This document shows, one piece after another, positions 30,028 to 39,635 of a stretch of 64,000 nt of DNA. Where the stretch lies: NCBI GenBank assembly GCA_010909165.1, contig MU008184.1, positions 558,001 to 622,000 on the forward strand, in the 5' to 3' direction. Source of the DNA: Anthoceros angustus (taxonomy: Eukaryota > Streptophyta > Anthocerotopsida > Anthocerotales > Anthocerotaceae). Under the pieces are notes generated by a model that did no database searches, was not told the DNA's origin, and saw nothing but the letters and a program-made list of their open reading frames with translations. Position 1 is the first letter of the stretch. The number at the start of each line of letters is the position of its first letter. The position numbers were made by a program, and so were the translations under genes.

Positions 30028-30226
30028 CGGTGGGTTATTTGCCTGCTGAAAATGTCTGCTGCAACACATGTGCATATAATACAAGCTTAAGGTGGTCTTA
30101 CATCAACGGATACCCATTTTCGACCTGGTTGGTCTCCATGACGGAGGCAAGCCCACTTCACTGACTAAAACCTTTAGGATGTCCTAGTTGCGTATCTTTA
30201 CAGCTCTGCAATCGAGATCTGCAGCT
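30028..30226. other. Convergent 3' spacer
   Basis: About 200 bp separate the stop codons of Ccs1 (+) and PPR gene 1 (-); both 3' UTRs must lie or overlap here. No further signal stands out. Confidence 0.4.
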
Positions 30227-33043
30227 TTACAAGGACGAGTCCGCATGTAGCATGTGCTTTTCACTCTTGATGTCCAGAAATAGCTGTTGCAACCTGGCGT
30301 ATATACCGTCGCTCTCGGGATGCTTCCTGTCCCCGATGATGAAACCATGCACGAGTCCATCCATGTCTGTCCACCAGCTCTGACCTGGCTGCTTCCACGC
30401 TCCAATTTCGGTTCTCCTTGCTTGCACCTCCTGCGCCTCCTCCCACATCTGGGCACTGAGATATATGTTCGACATGGACACATATGCTGAGGCATCTTTC
30501 TCATCTAGCTTCACCGCCTCATCGAAAGCATAGCGTCCCACTTCTACTTTGCACCACTTCTGACAAGCACCCAGCAAAGCGTGCCATACATCAGGAGGCT
30601 GTACAGGCATGGTCTTCACCACTGCTAGCGCCTCCTGAAGCTGCCCTGCACGACCCAAGAGATCCACCATGCACGTGTAGTGCTCCACAGTAGGAGTGAT
30701 GCCATAGTCTGTGCGCATGGCCTCAAAGTACTCGTGTCCCTTGTCCACAAGACCCGCATGACTGCATACAGTTAGTAAACTCAGGAATGTGACGCCGTCT
30801 GGCAGTATTTCATCTTCCCTCATTCTGTGCACCAAGTCGAAGACACCTTCGGTATCTCCTTGCCGGCTGTATCCTGCAATCAGTGCATTCCAGGCAATCA
30901 CGTCTCTTTGAGGCAATGCATCGAACACTTCCTGCGCATCAGCCATGCTCCCGCACTTTGCATACATGTTGATCAAACTCCTGGCTACAGTCAGATCAGC
31001 TTGGAGCGCTTGATCTCCAATCAGCGCATGAAGCTGCCTTCCCGCATGCAAAGCTGCCACACTTGCACATGCTTGTAGGACGCACACAAAAGTCACAGAA
31101 TTGGGTGTAACGAGTCCCTCTTCTTTCATAGCACTGTACAGATGGAGGGCTTCCTGACCCATCCCCTGCTGGGAATATCCTGCTATCAAAGTGGTCCATG
31201 TCACCACATCTCTGTGAGCTTGTTCGTCAAACACAATGTGGGCATCCTCTAGACTGCCACACTTTGCATACATATTTATCAAATTGTTTCCGACAGTCAC
31301 ATCAATCTGAAGCCCTCGTCCTTTAATCTGCGAATGAATCTGCCTTCCCTTGTCCAAAGCCGAAGAACCCACACTCGCACACGCCTGCAGCAGGCACACA
31401 AATGTCACAGAATCGGGTGCAACAAGGCCTTCTTGTTCCATAGCACTGCATAGATGAAGAGCTTCCCGACCCATGCCCTGCTGGGAGTAACCTGCTATGA
31501 GAGCAGTCCACGACACTACATCCTTTTGACCAAGTTCGTTAAATATGCTCTGGGCATCCTCTAGGCTCCCACACTTTGCATACATGTTGATCAAATTGTT
31601 TCCTACATTCACGTCCACTTGAAGTCCTCGCTCTTGAATCTCTGCATGAAGCTGCTTTCCAGTTTCCAAAGCCAGGGTGCCCACACTTGCACATGCCTGC
31701 AGGAGGCATATGTATGTCACAGAATCTGGTGCGGCGATGCCTTCCTCTTGCATAGCATTGTAAAGACCAAGGGCTTCTAGACCCATGCCCTGCTGAGCAT
31801 ATCCTGCTATCAGAGCGGTCCAAGTCACCACGTTCTTTTCACCGAGTCTGTCAAACACGACCTGAGCATCCTTTAAGCTGCCACACTTTGAGTACATGTT
31901 GACCAGGCTACAACCTACAACCATATCAGCCTGAAGTCCTTGTTGCCGAATCTGCGCATGAAGTTGCTTCCCCTTCTCCAAAGCCAGGGCACCCAGACTT
32001 GCACATGCTTGCAGAAGGCACACAAATGTCACAGAATCAGGTGCAGCCGTCCCTTCTTGTTTCATAGCACTGTAGAGATGAAGGGCTTCCCTACCCATGC
32101 CCTGCTGGGAGTACCCTGCTATCATGGCATTCCATGTCACCACATCTTTTCGAGCAAGACTATCAAACACTCTTTGAGCGACTTCTAAGCAGCCACACTT
32201 TGCATACATATACACCAAGGAGTTACCAACAAACAAGTCAGATTTAGCCCCACTGGCCAGCACATCAGCATGAACCTGCTTCCCAGTTTGCAAATCTGCT
32301 CCCCTGGCACAAGCTTGTAGAGCTGCTACAAAAACATGGCCATCTGGCTTCACGCTCGACCTGCGCATCTGATAATACAATTGTATGGCCTGCTTAGCTT
32401 GTCCGTGTTTGACATGCCCAGAAATTATGGCCGACCACGTGAAGGCATCTGGTTTGGAAACCAAGGTGAACACATCCATCGCTTCTTGCATCCTGGCATG
32501 AGAAACATACATTCGCAAGATATGGTTGCACAAAATCGTGTCCGACTCATACCCCGTTTCTACTGCTAGGCCATGAACACGGCGACCCAGGGCCAGATCC
32601 TTCTTGAGACCACATAGTTTCTGGACAGCATAGAATAGAGATACAGGAATCGGATAACCAGTCTCCACCAGCACCTGCAGAGCCTCAACAGCCTCAGCAA
32701 CCCGCCCCTCCTGACATAGTTTGCCCACGGTTTCAGCGGTGACGCTCCTGTCGCCTCCTAATGGCATCCCAGGGACAGGCGGCTGGCTCCATGTGGATGT
32801 ACGTTTCCCACCACCCATCCGAGTATCCAGACCTTCTGTTGGCCGGGCTGGGTTCCTTGCAAGGCTACTGCATCTTGCGGCTTCGTTGTTTTGCAATGGC
32901 AGAAATTCTAAATCCACGTGCGCGGGAGCTCTCCCTACAGATCCTGTCAATCCACCAATTTGTTGGGTGCAGAGAAAATGGTCCAGTTGGCCTCTGCATG
33001 AATCTAGTGCAACTCCCCACCCAGCCATGTCTCCCAGGAGCAT
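30227..33043 (-). CDS. PLS-class PPR protein, E type, no DYW domain (938 aa)
   Basis: Intronless organelle RNA-binding protein. After about 110 residues without repeats (presumed targeting and linker) come roughly six P-L-S triplets of about 101 residues each, recognisable by their S motifs (TWSAIISGHVKHG, TWNAMIAGYSQQG, TWTALIAGYAQQG, SWTALIAGYSQQG, TWTTLIAGYSQQG, AWNALIAGYSRQG). The E domain follows (WHALLGACQKW, VKLDEKDASAYVSMSNIY, GAWKQPGQSWWTD), ending with GDRKHPES and a short tail. PPR proteins of this kind bind single-stranded plastid or mitochondrial RNA and usually act in C-to-U editing. Lacking the DYW deaminase domain, this one would need a partner supplied in trans. Middle triplets are nearly identical, so the repeat tract has expanded recently. 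The ATG at 33043 is the first in frame. Confidence 0.92.
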   Translation of the reverse strand: MLLGDMAGWGVALDSCRGQLDHFLCTQQIGGLTGSVGRAPAHVDLEFLPLQNNEAARCSSLARNPARPTEGLDTRMGGGKRTSTWSQPPVPGMPLGGDRSVTAETVGKLCQEGRVAEAVEALQVLVETGYPIPVSLFYAVQKLCGLKKDLALGRRVHGLAVETGYESDTILCNHILRMYVSHARMQEAMDVFTLVSKPDAFTWSAIISGHVKHGQAKQAIQLYYQMRRSSVKPDGHVFVAALQACARGADLQTGKQVHADVLASGAKSDLFVGNSLVYMYAKCGCLEVAQRVFDSLARKDVVTWNAMIAGYSQQGMGREALHLYSAMKQEGTAAPDSVTFVCLLQACASLGALALEKGKQLHAQIRQQGLQADMVVGCSLVNMYSKCGSLKDAQVVFDRLGEKNVVTWTALIAGYAQQGMGLEALGLYNAMQEEGIAAPDSVTYICLLQACASVGTLALETGKQLHAEIQERGLQVDVNVGNNLINMYAKCGSLEDAQSIFNELGQKDVVSWTALIAGYSQQGMGREALHLCSAMEQEGLVAPDSVTFVCLLQACASVGSSALDKGRQIHSQIKGRGLQIDVTVGNNLINMYAKCGSLEDAHIVFDEQAHRDVVTWTTLIAGYSQQGMGQEALHLYSAMKEEGLVTPNSVTFVCVLQACASVAALHAGRQLHALIGDQALQADLTVARSLINMYAKCGSMADAQEVFDALPQRDVIAWNALIAGYSRQGDTEGVFDLVHRMREDEILPDGVTFLSLLTVCSHAGLVDKGHEYFEAMRTDYGITPTVEHYTCMVDLLGRAGQLQEALAVVKTMPVQPPDVWHALLGACQKWCKVEVGRYAFDEAVKLDEKDASAYVSMSNIYLSAQMWEEAQEVQARRTEIGAWKQPGQSWWTDMDGLVHGFIIGDRKHPESDGIYARLQQLFLDIKSEKHMLHADSSL

Positions 33044-34254
33044 GCTCTAACCCCTGTCAAGTCAACAGAAGCTTTACTGCCATCCGCCAGCAGGGACAAG
33101 CTCCTCGCATTGTTCGTATCTCCTTATCCACAGTCCACATCGAAATGCGCTAGCAGATGATTCCTGCCTCCGCAATCATGGACTTGGGAATTCCCAGGTG
33201 CAAATCCATAGTGACCGGTGCTCTGCAGGCTTGGAACTCCAGTGTGGCTTTCCCTGGACACCACTTCGTGGCAACCCATTTGAAGGAACTGGAAGCTCCA
33301 GCATTGGTCTGCACACATGTTGCAAAGATAGCATTTCTGAGCGGCCGGTCAGCCCCTCTACTCTCACCTGCTCAATGCTTCCAAAGTTGCTTGACAGTGA
33401 GTACTCGAAGAACCGTGGTCATACAAGGCTCTTCGGCTGAAACTAGGATTTTTGAAGAAGCCATTGAGCTGAAAGTTGCTGATGGGCAAAGTGCATGTTT
33501 CGGCCCCCACAGTCTATTCTTTGTACGAGGAATCGTATGAGACTGCTTCGTGCTGCTGCTGTGCGACCCGGCTCTTTGTACCTTCCATGTGACAGGTGCA
33601 GTATAATGAGTTCTTCAAGTAGCAGAGGAAACAGGGAACAGGACGGGAATTGCACGCAAACTACACTAGCTCGATTGCCAGGGCTATGACAAGCAAACCT
33701 GGGCCAGCTCCTACGTCCACCAAGTCCTCCAGAGGCTGCCAGACTTGCAAACTCCATACACAGAGTGGCACAAGAGGAACCCAAGAAACGTAACGAAATC
33801 GTATTACCCGTTAAAAGGGTAGATCTTCGGCTGTATTGACCAAAGAGTGTTCGGAGTGTAAGCTCTCTGGCTGTCGCTGTCGGCTTAAGAAATTGAGTTA
33901 TCTAACAGCCCTGGACAACCGACACTGTGCCATCAAATTTGAACATTGTCAGGGAACTTGTTTGGGTCATGAAATCTTCTTTCTGCTTGCTGCTGTGCTT
34001 ACCAGACTTGTATACATTTGCAGCCGCAGATGACCAGAGGCTATTTAGTTGTCTGCAGCTGGTTGAGGAGCCCTTCACGAGGGTGACACCAGGTGCGAAC
34101 AAAAAATGAAGAACTGCAGGACACTGGAGGTTTCTTAAATGTTGTTAAAGTCTCGTCATATGATTAGATATCTTGAATGTCCATATGTGGCACAAATTTC
34201 TCCTCGTTTGCTGTTCGGGCATGGCACAATACCTTCACTCTTGGAATGCAGTTT
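33044..34254. other. Spacer between the two PPR genes
   Basis: Contains the 5' flank of PPR gene 1 and the 3' flank of PPR gene 2. Open frames of 60-127 codons are present on both strands, with no recognisable domain. Bases 34190-34254 still align with the C-terminal codons of PPR gene 1 (HGFIIGDRKHPES region), so they are the relic of the missing tail of PPR gene 2. Confidence 0.45.
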
Positions 34255-37200
34255 CTACCCGACCACAAAGCTATGCACCAGTCCGTCCATGTCTGTCCAC
34301 CAGCTTTGGCCTGGCTGTTTCCATGCCCCGATTCTTCTCCTCCTCGCCTGCACCCCTTTGGCCTCTTCCCACATCTGGGCACCAATGAATATATTCGACA
34401 TCAACACGTATGCTGAGGCATCATTTTCGTCCAGCTTCAGTGCTTCGTCAAAACAAAAGCGTCCCACCTCTACGTTGCTCCACTTTTGACAAGCACCTAA
34501 CAGAGCGTGCCAGGCATCAGGAAGCTGAACCGGCATTGCCCTTACCGCTGCTAGTCCCTCCTCAAGTTGGCCTGCACGGCCCAGGAGATCCACCATGCAT
34601 GTATAGTGCTCTGAAGTGGGCGTGATGCCATAGTCTCTGCTCATAGCCTCAAAGTAATCACGCCCCTTGTTCACTAGACCCGCATGACTGCATGCAGTTA
34701 GTAGACTGAGGAACGTTATCCCATTTGGCAGTATGCCATCCTCGCCCATTTTCTGAACCAAGTCAAAGACTACCGCACTCTGTCCTTGCCGGCTGTATCC
34801 TGCAATGAGAGCATTCCAGGCGACAATATCTCGTCCACACATTGTGTCAAACACCTGCTGTGCATCGGCCATGCTGCCACACTTAGCATACATGTTTACT
34901 AAGCTGTTGCTTACAGTCACATCTGTCCGGAGCCCCTGATCTTCAATCTGTGCATGAAGCTGCCTTCCCACATGCAGGGCTGCCAATCCTGCACATGCTT
35001 GCAGGAGGCAAACAAATGTCACAGAATCGGGTGCAGTGGTGCCTTCTTCTTCCATAGCACCGTAAAGAAGAAGGGCTTCCTGACCCATTCCCTGCTGGGA
35101 GTACCCTGCTATGAGAGCTGTCCATGTCACCACATCCTTCTGACCAAGTCCACTGAACACATTCTGAGCATCCTCTATGCTGCCACACTTTGCATACATG
35201 TTCACCAAATTGTTTCCTACAGTCGCATGAGTTTGAAGTCCCTGTGCTTGAATTTGTGCATGAAGCTGCTTACCTGTCTCCAAAGCTTGAGGACCCAGAT
35301 TTGCACATGCCTGTAGAAGGCACACAAATGTCACCGAATCGGGTGTAACAATCCCATCTTCCTTCATACGATTGAAAAGATGCAGAGCTTCCTTGTCCAT
35401 ACCCTGCTGGGAATATCCTGCTATTAGGGCGGTCCATGTAACCACATCTTTTTCACCAAGACCCTCAAACACACTCTGTGCATCCTCTAGACTGCCACAC
35501 TTTGCATACATGTCTATCAAATTATTTCCTACAGTTAATTCAACTTGAAGTCCTTGTTGTCCAATCTGTGCATGAAGCTGCTTCCCTGTCTCCAAAGCAG
35601 GCGCACCCACACTTGCACATGCTTGCAGGAGGCACACCAGCGTCACAGAGTCGGGTGCAGCAACGCCTTCTTCTTGCATGGCACTGTAAACATGAAGGGC
35701 TTCCTGACCCAAACCCTGCTGGGAATATCCTGCTAATAGGGCAGTCCATGTCACCACATTCTTTTCACCAAGTCTGTCAAATGTGCTCTGAGCATCCGTT
35801 AGGTCGCCACACTTCGCATACATATTTACTAGGCTGCTTCCTACAACCACATCAGCCTCAAGTCCTTGTTGTCGTATCTGTGCATGAAGCTGCTTTCCCT
35901 TCTCCAAAGCTGGGGTACCCAGACTCGCACATGCCTGCAAGAGGCATGCAAATGTCACAGAGTTGCATGCAACGATGCCTTCTTCCTGCATAGCACTGTG
36001 AAGACGAAGGGCTTCCTGACCCATGCCCTCCTGGGAATATCCTGCTATCATGGCATTCCACATCGAGACATCTTTCTGACCAAGCCCGTCAAAAACTCTT
36101 TGAGCATCTCCTAGGCTGCCACACTTTGCAAACATGTTTATCAAACTGGTGGATACTAGCACGTTAGAATGAAGACCCTGTTCTTCAATCCGCGCCTGGA
36201 GCTGCTTCCCTGTTTCGAGAGAAGGTGCACCCAAACCTGCACATGCCTGCAGGAGACATGCAAATGTGATGGGATCGGGTGCAACAATGCCTTCTTGTTG
36301 CATCGCACCGTGCAGACGAAGGGCTTCCTGACCCATGCCCTGCTGGGAATATCCTGCTATCATGGCGTTCCACGTCACTATATCCTTGTACAGGAGCCCG
36401 TCAAACAGTCTTTGAGCGTCTTCCAATCTGCCACACTTTGCATACATGTCTACCAAGGAGTTAAGAACAAACAAATCAGGCTCGGTCTCACTGGCCAACA
36501 CATCAGCATGCACCTGTTTCCCAGCTTTGAAGTCTGCTTCCCTTGCACATGCCTGTAAGGCTGCCACAAACACATGGCCATCTGGCTTCACACTGGACCT
36601 GCGCATCTGACTATACAGTTTTATGCCCTGCATAGCTTGTCCTTGTTTAACATGCGCAGAAATTATGGCAGACCACGTGAAAGCATCCGGTTTAGAAACC
36701 ACGGTGAACACATCCATCGCTTCTTGCAACCTGGCATGAGACACATACATCCGCAAAATGTGATTGCACAAAAACGTGTCCGACTCATAGCCCCCTTTCA
36801 CGGCGAGACCATGAACACGGCGACCCAGAATTATTTCCTTCTTAACCACGCAAATTTTCAGCACAGCATAGAAGAGAGATTTGGGCAGGGGACATGCTCT
36901 CTCCACCAGAACTCCCAGAGCCTCGACAGCTTCGATGATCCGTCCCTGCTGGCATAATTTGCTCACAACTTCAGTCAGCCCACCAATGTCGTCTCCTGCT
37001 GACGTCTGGGGTTGGTCAGCATCATCCGACAAGCTCAATGAGGATGTAAGGGCACGCCAGCCGATCTGCTTACACAGAGCAGACATGGCTTCTGTTTGAC
37101 GGGCTGAAGGCCTTGAAAGGCTGGTGCCCCTGCCGGCCTCCTTGTCTGCCAGCAGATGGCTGGTTAAAGCCAGTCGAGCGGGAGCTCTGCCTGGAATGCC

Positions 37201-37290
37201 TGTTAACCCACCGATGGTGAATTCTTGGGTCCTGAGAAACAAATCCTGTTGGCCTCGGTGTGTAACAAGGGCAATGGTTTTGCCAGCCAT
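34255..37290 (-). CDS. PLS-class PPR protein, E type, C-terminally truncated (1,011 aa)
   Basis: Paralogue of the gene at 30227-33043, in the same orientation 1.2 kb upstream of it, with a related N-terminus (GGLTG..GRAPA). It has seven S motifs (for example TWNAMIAGYSQQG, MWNAMIAGYSQEG, TWTALLAGYSQQG), one P-L-S triplet more than its neighbour, then the E domain (WHALLGACQKW, DENDASAYVLMSNIFIG, GAWKQPGQSWWTD). The protein stops at HSFVVG because of a TAG where gene 1 continues with GDRKHPES; about 25 residues are lost. The first in-frame ATG is at 37290; the frame is open a little further 5' without an ATG. Function is as for gene 1: organelle RNA binding, probably editing-site recognition; whether the truncated form works is unclear. 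Confidence 0.88.
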   Translation of the reverse strand: MAGKTIALVTHRGQQDLFLRTQEFTIGGLTGIPGRAPARLALTSHLLADKEAGRGTSLSRPSARQTEAMSALCKQIGWRALTSSLSLSDDADQPQTSAGDDIGGLTEVVSKLCQQGRIIEAVEALGVLVERACPLPKSLFYAVLKICVVKKEIILGRRVHGLAVKGGYESDTFLCNHILRMYVSHARLQEAMDVFTVVSKPDAFTWSAIISAHVKQGQAMQGIKLYSQMRRSSVKPDGHVFVAALQACAREADFKAGKQVHADVLASETEPDLFVLNSLVDMYAKCGRLEDAQRLFDGLLYKDIVTWNAMIAGYSQQGMGQEALRLHGAMQQEGIVAPDPITFACLLQACAGLGAPSLETGKQLQARIEEQGLHSNVLVSTSLINMFAKCGSLGDAQRVFDGLGQKDVSMWNAMIAGYSQEGMGQEALRLHSAMQEEGIVACNSVTFACLLQACASLGTPALEKGKQLHAQIRQQGLEADVVVGSSLVNMYAKCGDLTDAQSTFDRLGEKNVVTWTALLAGYSQQGLGQEALHVYSAMQEEGVAAPDSVTLVCLLQACASVGAPALETGKQLHAQIGQQGLQVELTVGNNLIDMYAKCGSLEDAQSVFEGLGEKDVVTWTALIAGYSQQGMDKEALHLFNRMKEDGIVTPDSVTFVCLLQACANLGPQALETGKQLHAQIQAQGLQTHATVGNNLVNMYAKCGSIEDAQNVFSGLGQKDVVTWTALIAGYSQQGMGQEALLLYGAMEEEGTTAPDSVTFVCLLQACAGLAALHVGRQLHAQIEDQGLRTDVTVSNSLVNMYAKCGSMADAQQVFDTMCGRDIVAWNALIAGYSRQGQSAVVFDLVQKMGEDGILPNGITFLSLLTACSHAGLVNKGRDYFEAMSRDYGITPTSEHYTCMVDLLGRAGQLEEGLAAVRAMPVQLPDAWHALLGACQKWSNVEVGRFCFDEALKLDENDASAYVLMSNIFIGAQMWEEAKGVQARRRRIGAWKQPGQSWWTDMDGLVHSFVVG

Positions 37291-38884
37291 GACCCTCAAA
37301 GGATCTGGAACAATCTGTGGAATAGTTGTAGACACAGGCAGCAGACAGTAGGCTCACGTTGCATTGCACAGGGTGCAGGGACAAGCATCCATCATGAACT
37401 CCATCATTACTCCCTTGTGCTATACACCCTGTAAACAAATAAAGCGAAAACAGCCAATCTCGTATGCCGTCGTCACGGCAGCACCGTGCAGATGTGAGCC
37501 GGGTTCGAATCGCCGTCGTAAAAGCTTGCGAATGATGTCCAAAAGCGCTGTCCATCACGAACACTACGAAGATCACCAGCAAGCTTATAAGCATACTGGC
37601 TTACATAAGCGGGACACGGATGTGATGCCAGGTTATCCATCTTGACGGGCCTGCGGGTTCTGCTCCATGACATCGCGGTACACACAGGACTACTATCAAG
37701 CTTGTGCGTACCTTCGAGCACAGAAAGGAATCGCTTTGGCCTGGACCAAAACCAGCTTGTCCAGACCGACATAACTGCTGCAGGCGTGTTCAACGCCACA
37801 GCAACGGATGCTTGGAGCATCTTCGAGACTGGTACGAAAAATGTTGTAACATGGACTGCCGTGCCTTCGACAGTTCTCGCAATGCCTAGAATCCTGCCAA
37901 AAAAAAAAATTCGTCGTGACCCTCGGGATTTCTCTTCGTTGTCCTATGCTAGATGAGCTCTCCCCATCAGTTTTGCGCAGCAAACTTCCCTCGTGTATCT
38001 AGCCGTACACATATGCTTTAAATACCATAAAAGTCGTCTTTATAACCGGTGGTTTACACTGGGTAACAGCACAAGTAAAAACGACAAATGTATCAGGCAT
38101 TCCCATTCAAGCATAAGTCACTACGGAAGTCACTACAGCAGGCAACTTGATTATGAAGAGGGCACAGCCGTGGTGGTTAGTGTGCCTGCTATACAGGCTC
38201 CACGGTGATGAGCGGATGCTAGTACACACAGGAGTACACACACATGCGCATAGCGTTAGTTAGGCAGACTTATAGTTTTAAGTAACATCACCAACCAATG
38301 CGTGGTGGTTAGTGTGCCTGCTATACAGGCTCCACGGTGATGAGCGGATGCTAGTACACACAGGAGTACACACACATGCACATAGCGTTAGTTAGGCAGA
38401 CTTATAGTTTTAAGTAACATCACCAACCAATGCACATAGGAGGACAACCGGTAGTTAGCCAAGTAGGGACTTGAACATCCCTCATACTTTCAAGCTTTGT
38501 ATCCCTCCAGTGGCACCAAGACCCTGTAGTGAGCATGCACACATTCAAACAATAACATGGCTGATTAGGCCCATGGCCAGAAGCATGGAGCTAACAACTC
38601 CGTATTGAAATAAGAAAGGGGTCAAGCCCCATACATTGCCCAGTCTCCCTTATAAGTGTTGGAGCCACTATATGTAGTGGCTACGCTGTTATAAAAATAT
38701 CTGCCCTCAACGTCTTGGCGCCCTTCTGTGGCTTAGGATCCTCTGCATCCTGGAATAAAGCTAGCTATGGCCACTCACCCTATATTTGAAAGCAACTAGC
38801 TGGCCTGCTTGTAGCCATTGTCTGTATCAAAACGTCTTATCACACACACATTGGCACACGCGGTTGTAGCCTGGATCCTCTCCC
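37291..38884. other. Intergenic region upstream of PPR gene 2
   Basis: Holds the presumed promoter of PPR gene 2, a short A-run (37902-37911) and a 132-bp tandem duplication. No coding region can be supported. A CGGGTTCGAATCGCC stretch at about 37499 resembles a tRNA T-arm, but no cloverleaf can be built around it. Confidence 0.4.
38170..38433 (+). repeat. 132-bp tandem duplication
   Basis: Two head-to-tail copies, 38170-38301 and 38302-38433, each starting GTGGTGGTTAGTGTGCCTGC and ending CACCAACCAATGC. They differ at only one or two positions (GCGCAT versus GCACAT), so the duplication is recent. Confidence 0.9.
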
Positions 38885-39635
38885 TTAGATTGGAAAATCT
38901 ACTTCAACATCTGACTCACTCTCTTCGTAAGCAGATACTTTAGAGTCTCCCTCTGAATTGCTAGCCCCCATGCCGATTTTCTTTGGTTGCCATGCCTTGA
39001 CTTGAATGCAATGTGCTGCTGGGCCAATTTCCAGTATCCCGGTATCCCAGTGGTGGTTTCCTTTTACCAGCTCCAGCCAAGGCTGCCCAAGGATCACTCC
39101 GTACGCGATTGATCCGCTCTGGCAATTCTACCATTGTGAAAGCCATGTATACCTTGATGCCTTGCACAACAACTTCGACATTCTCCTGCGCGCCTATTAC
39201 TGGAAGCTTGGTGTTCGACGCATCTTTGAACATTGTCCTGCAGGTAAGCTTCCTCGCTCCTCCAAGCCCCAGATCATCTAGCCAACTAGCGTTGATCAGA
39301 TTAGTCGAGGACCCACCATCAACAACAGCATGAGATACTTCAAAACCATTAATCCATGCAGACACAGCAGGCGAATCATTCTTCCTAAGCCATCCAGTCA
39401 AATTTCTCGACGATCTAGATTTGCCTATCACCTTAAAGGCAATAGTTGCGGTGACGTCTTTTGCTTTCGCCTTTCCTTTCTTTGATTTGGATTCGCGTGT
39501 GCTCAGGGCGGCAGTCATCTCCCGTCTGGAAGTGGGCAAGATGCTGAACAATTGTATGAACGTCATCTTTACTTCTCGATCAGCGATGTCTTCTACAAGG
39601 GAGTATGTGGGAACTCCTCGAGCTATAGGCGGCAC
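38885..39635 (-). pseudogene. Retropepsin-like fragment of a Ty3/Gypsy-type element
   Basis: On the minus strand a Lys/Ser-rich stretch (about 39500-39420) leads to WINGFEVSHAVVDGGSSTN, the active-site region of a retroviral-type aspartic protease, but with D-G-G-S where D-T/S-G is usual. It continues through GAQENVEVVVQGIKVYM. A one-base frame change near 39110 then leads to AYGVILGQPWLELVKGNHHW, the second conserved block (ILG). No reverse transcriptase or LTR was found next to it. It may be a truncated Gypsy relic; a domesticated protease is possible but less likely given the frame change. Confidence 0.55.

Noticed and set aside
37495-37570. Possible tRNA (GGGTTCGAATCGCC)
   Set aside because: Only a T-arm-like stretch is present; acceptor, D and anticodon stems cannot be formed.
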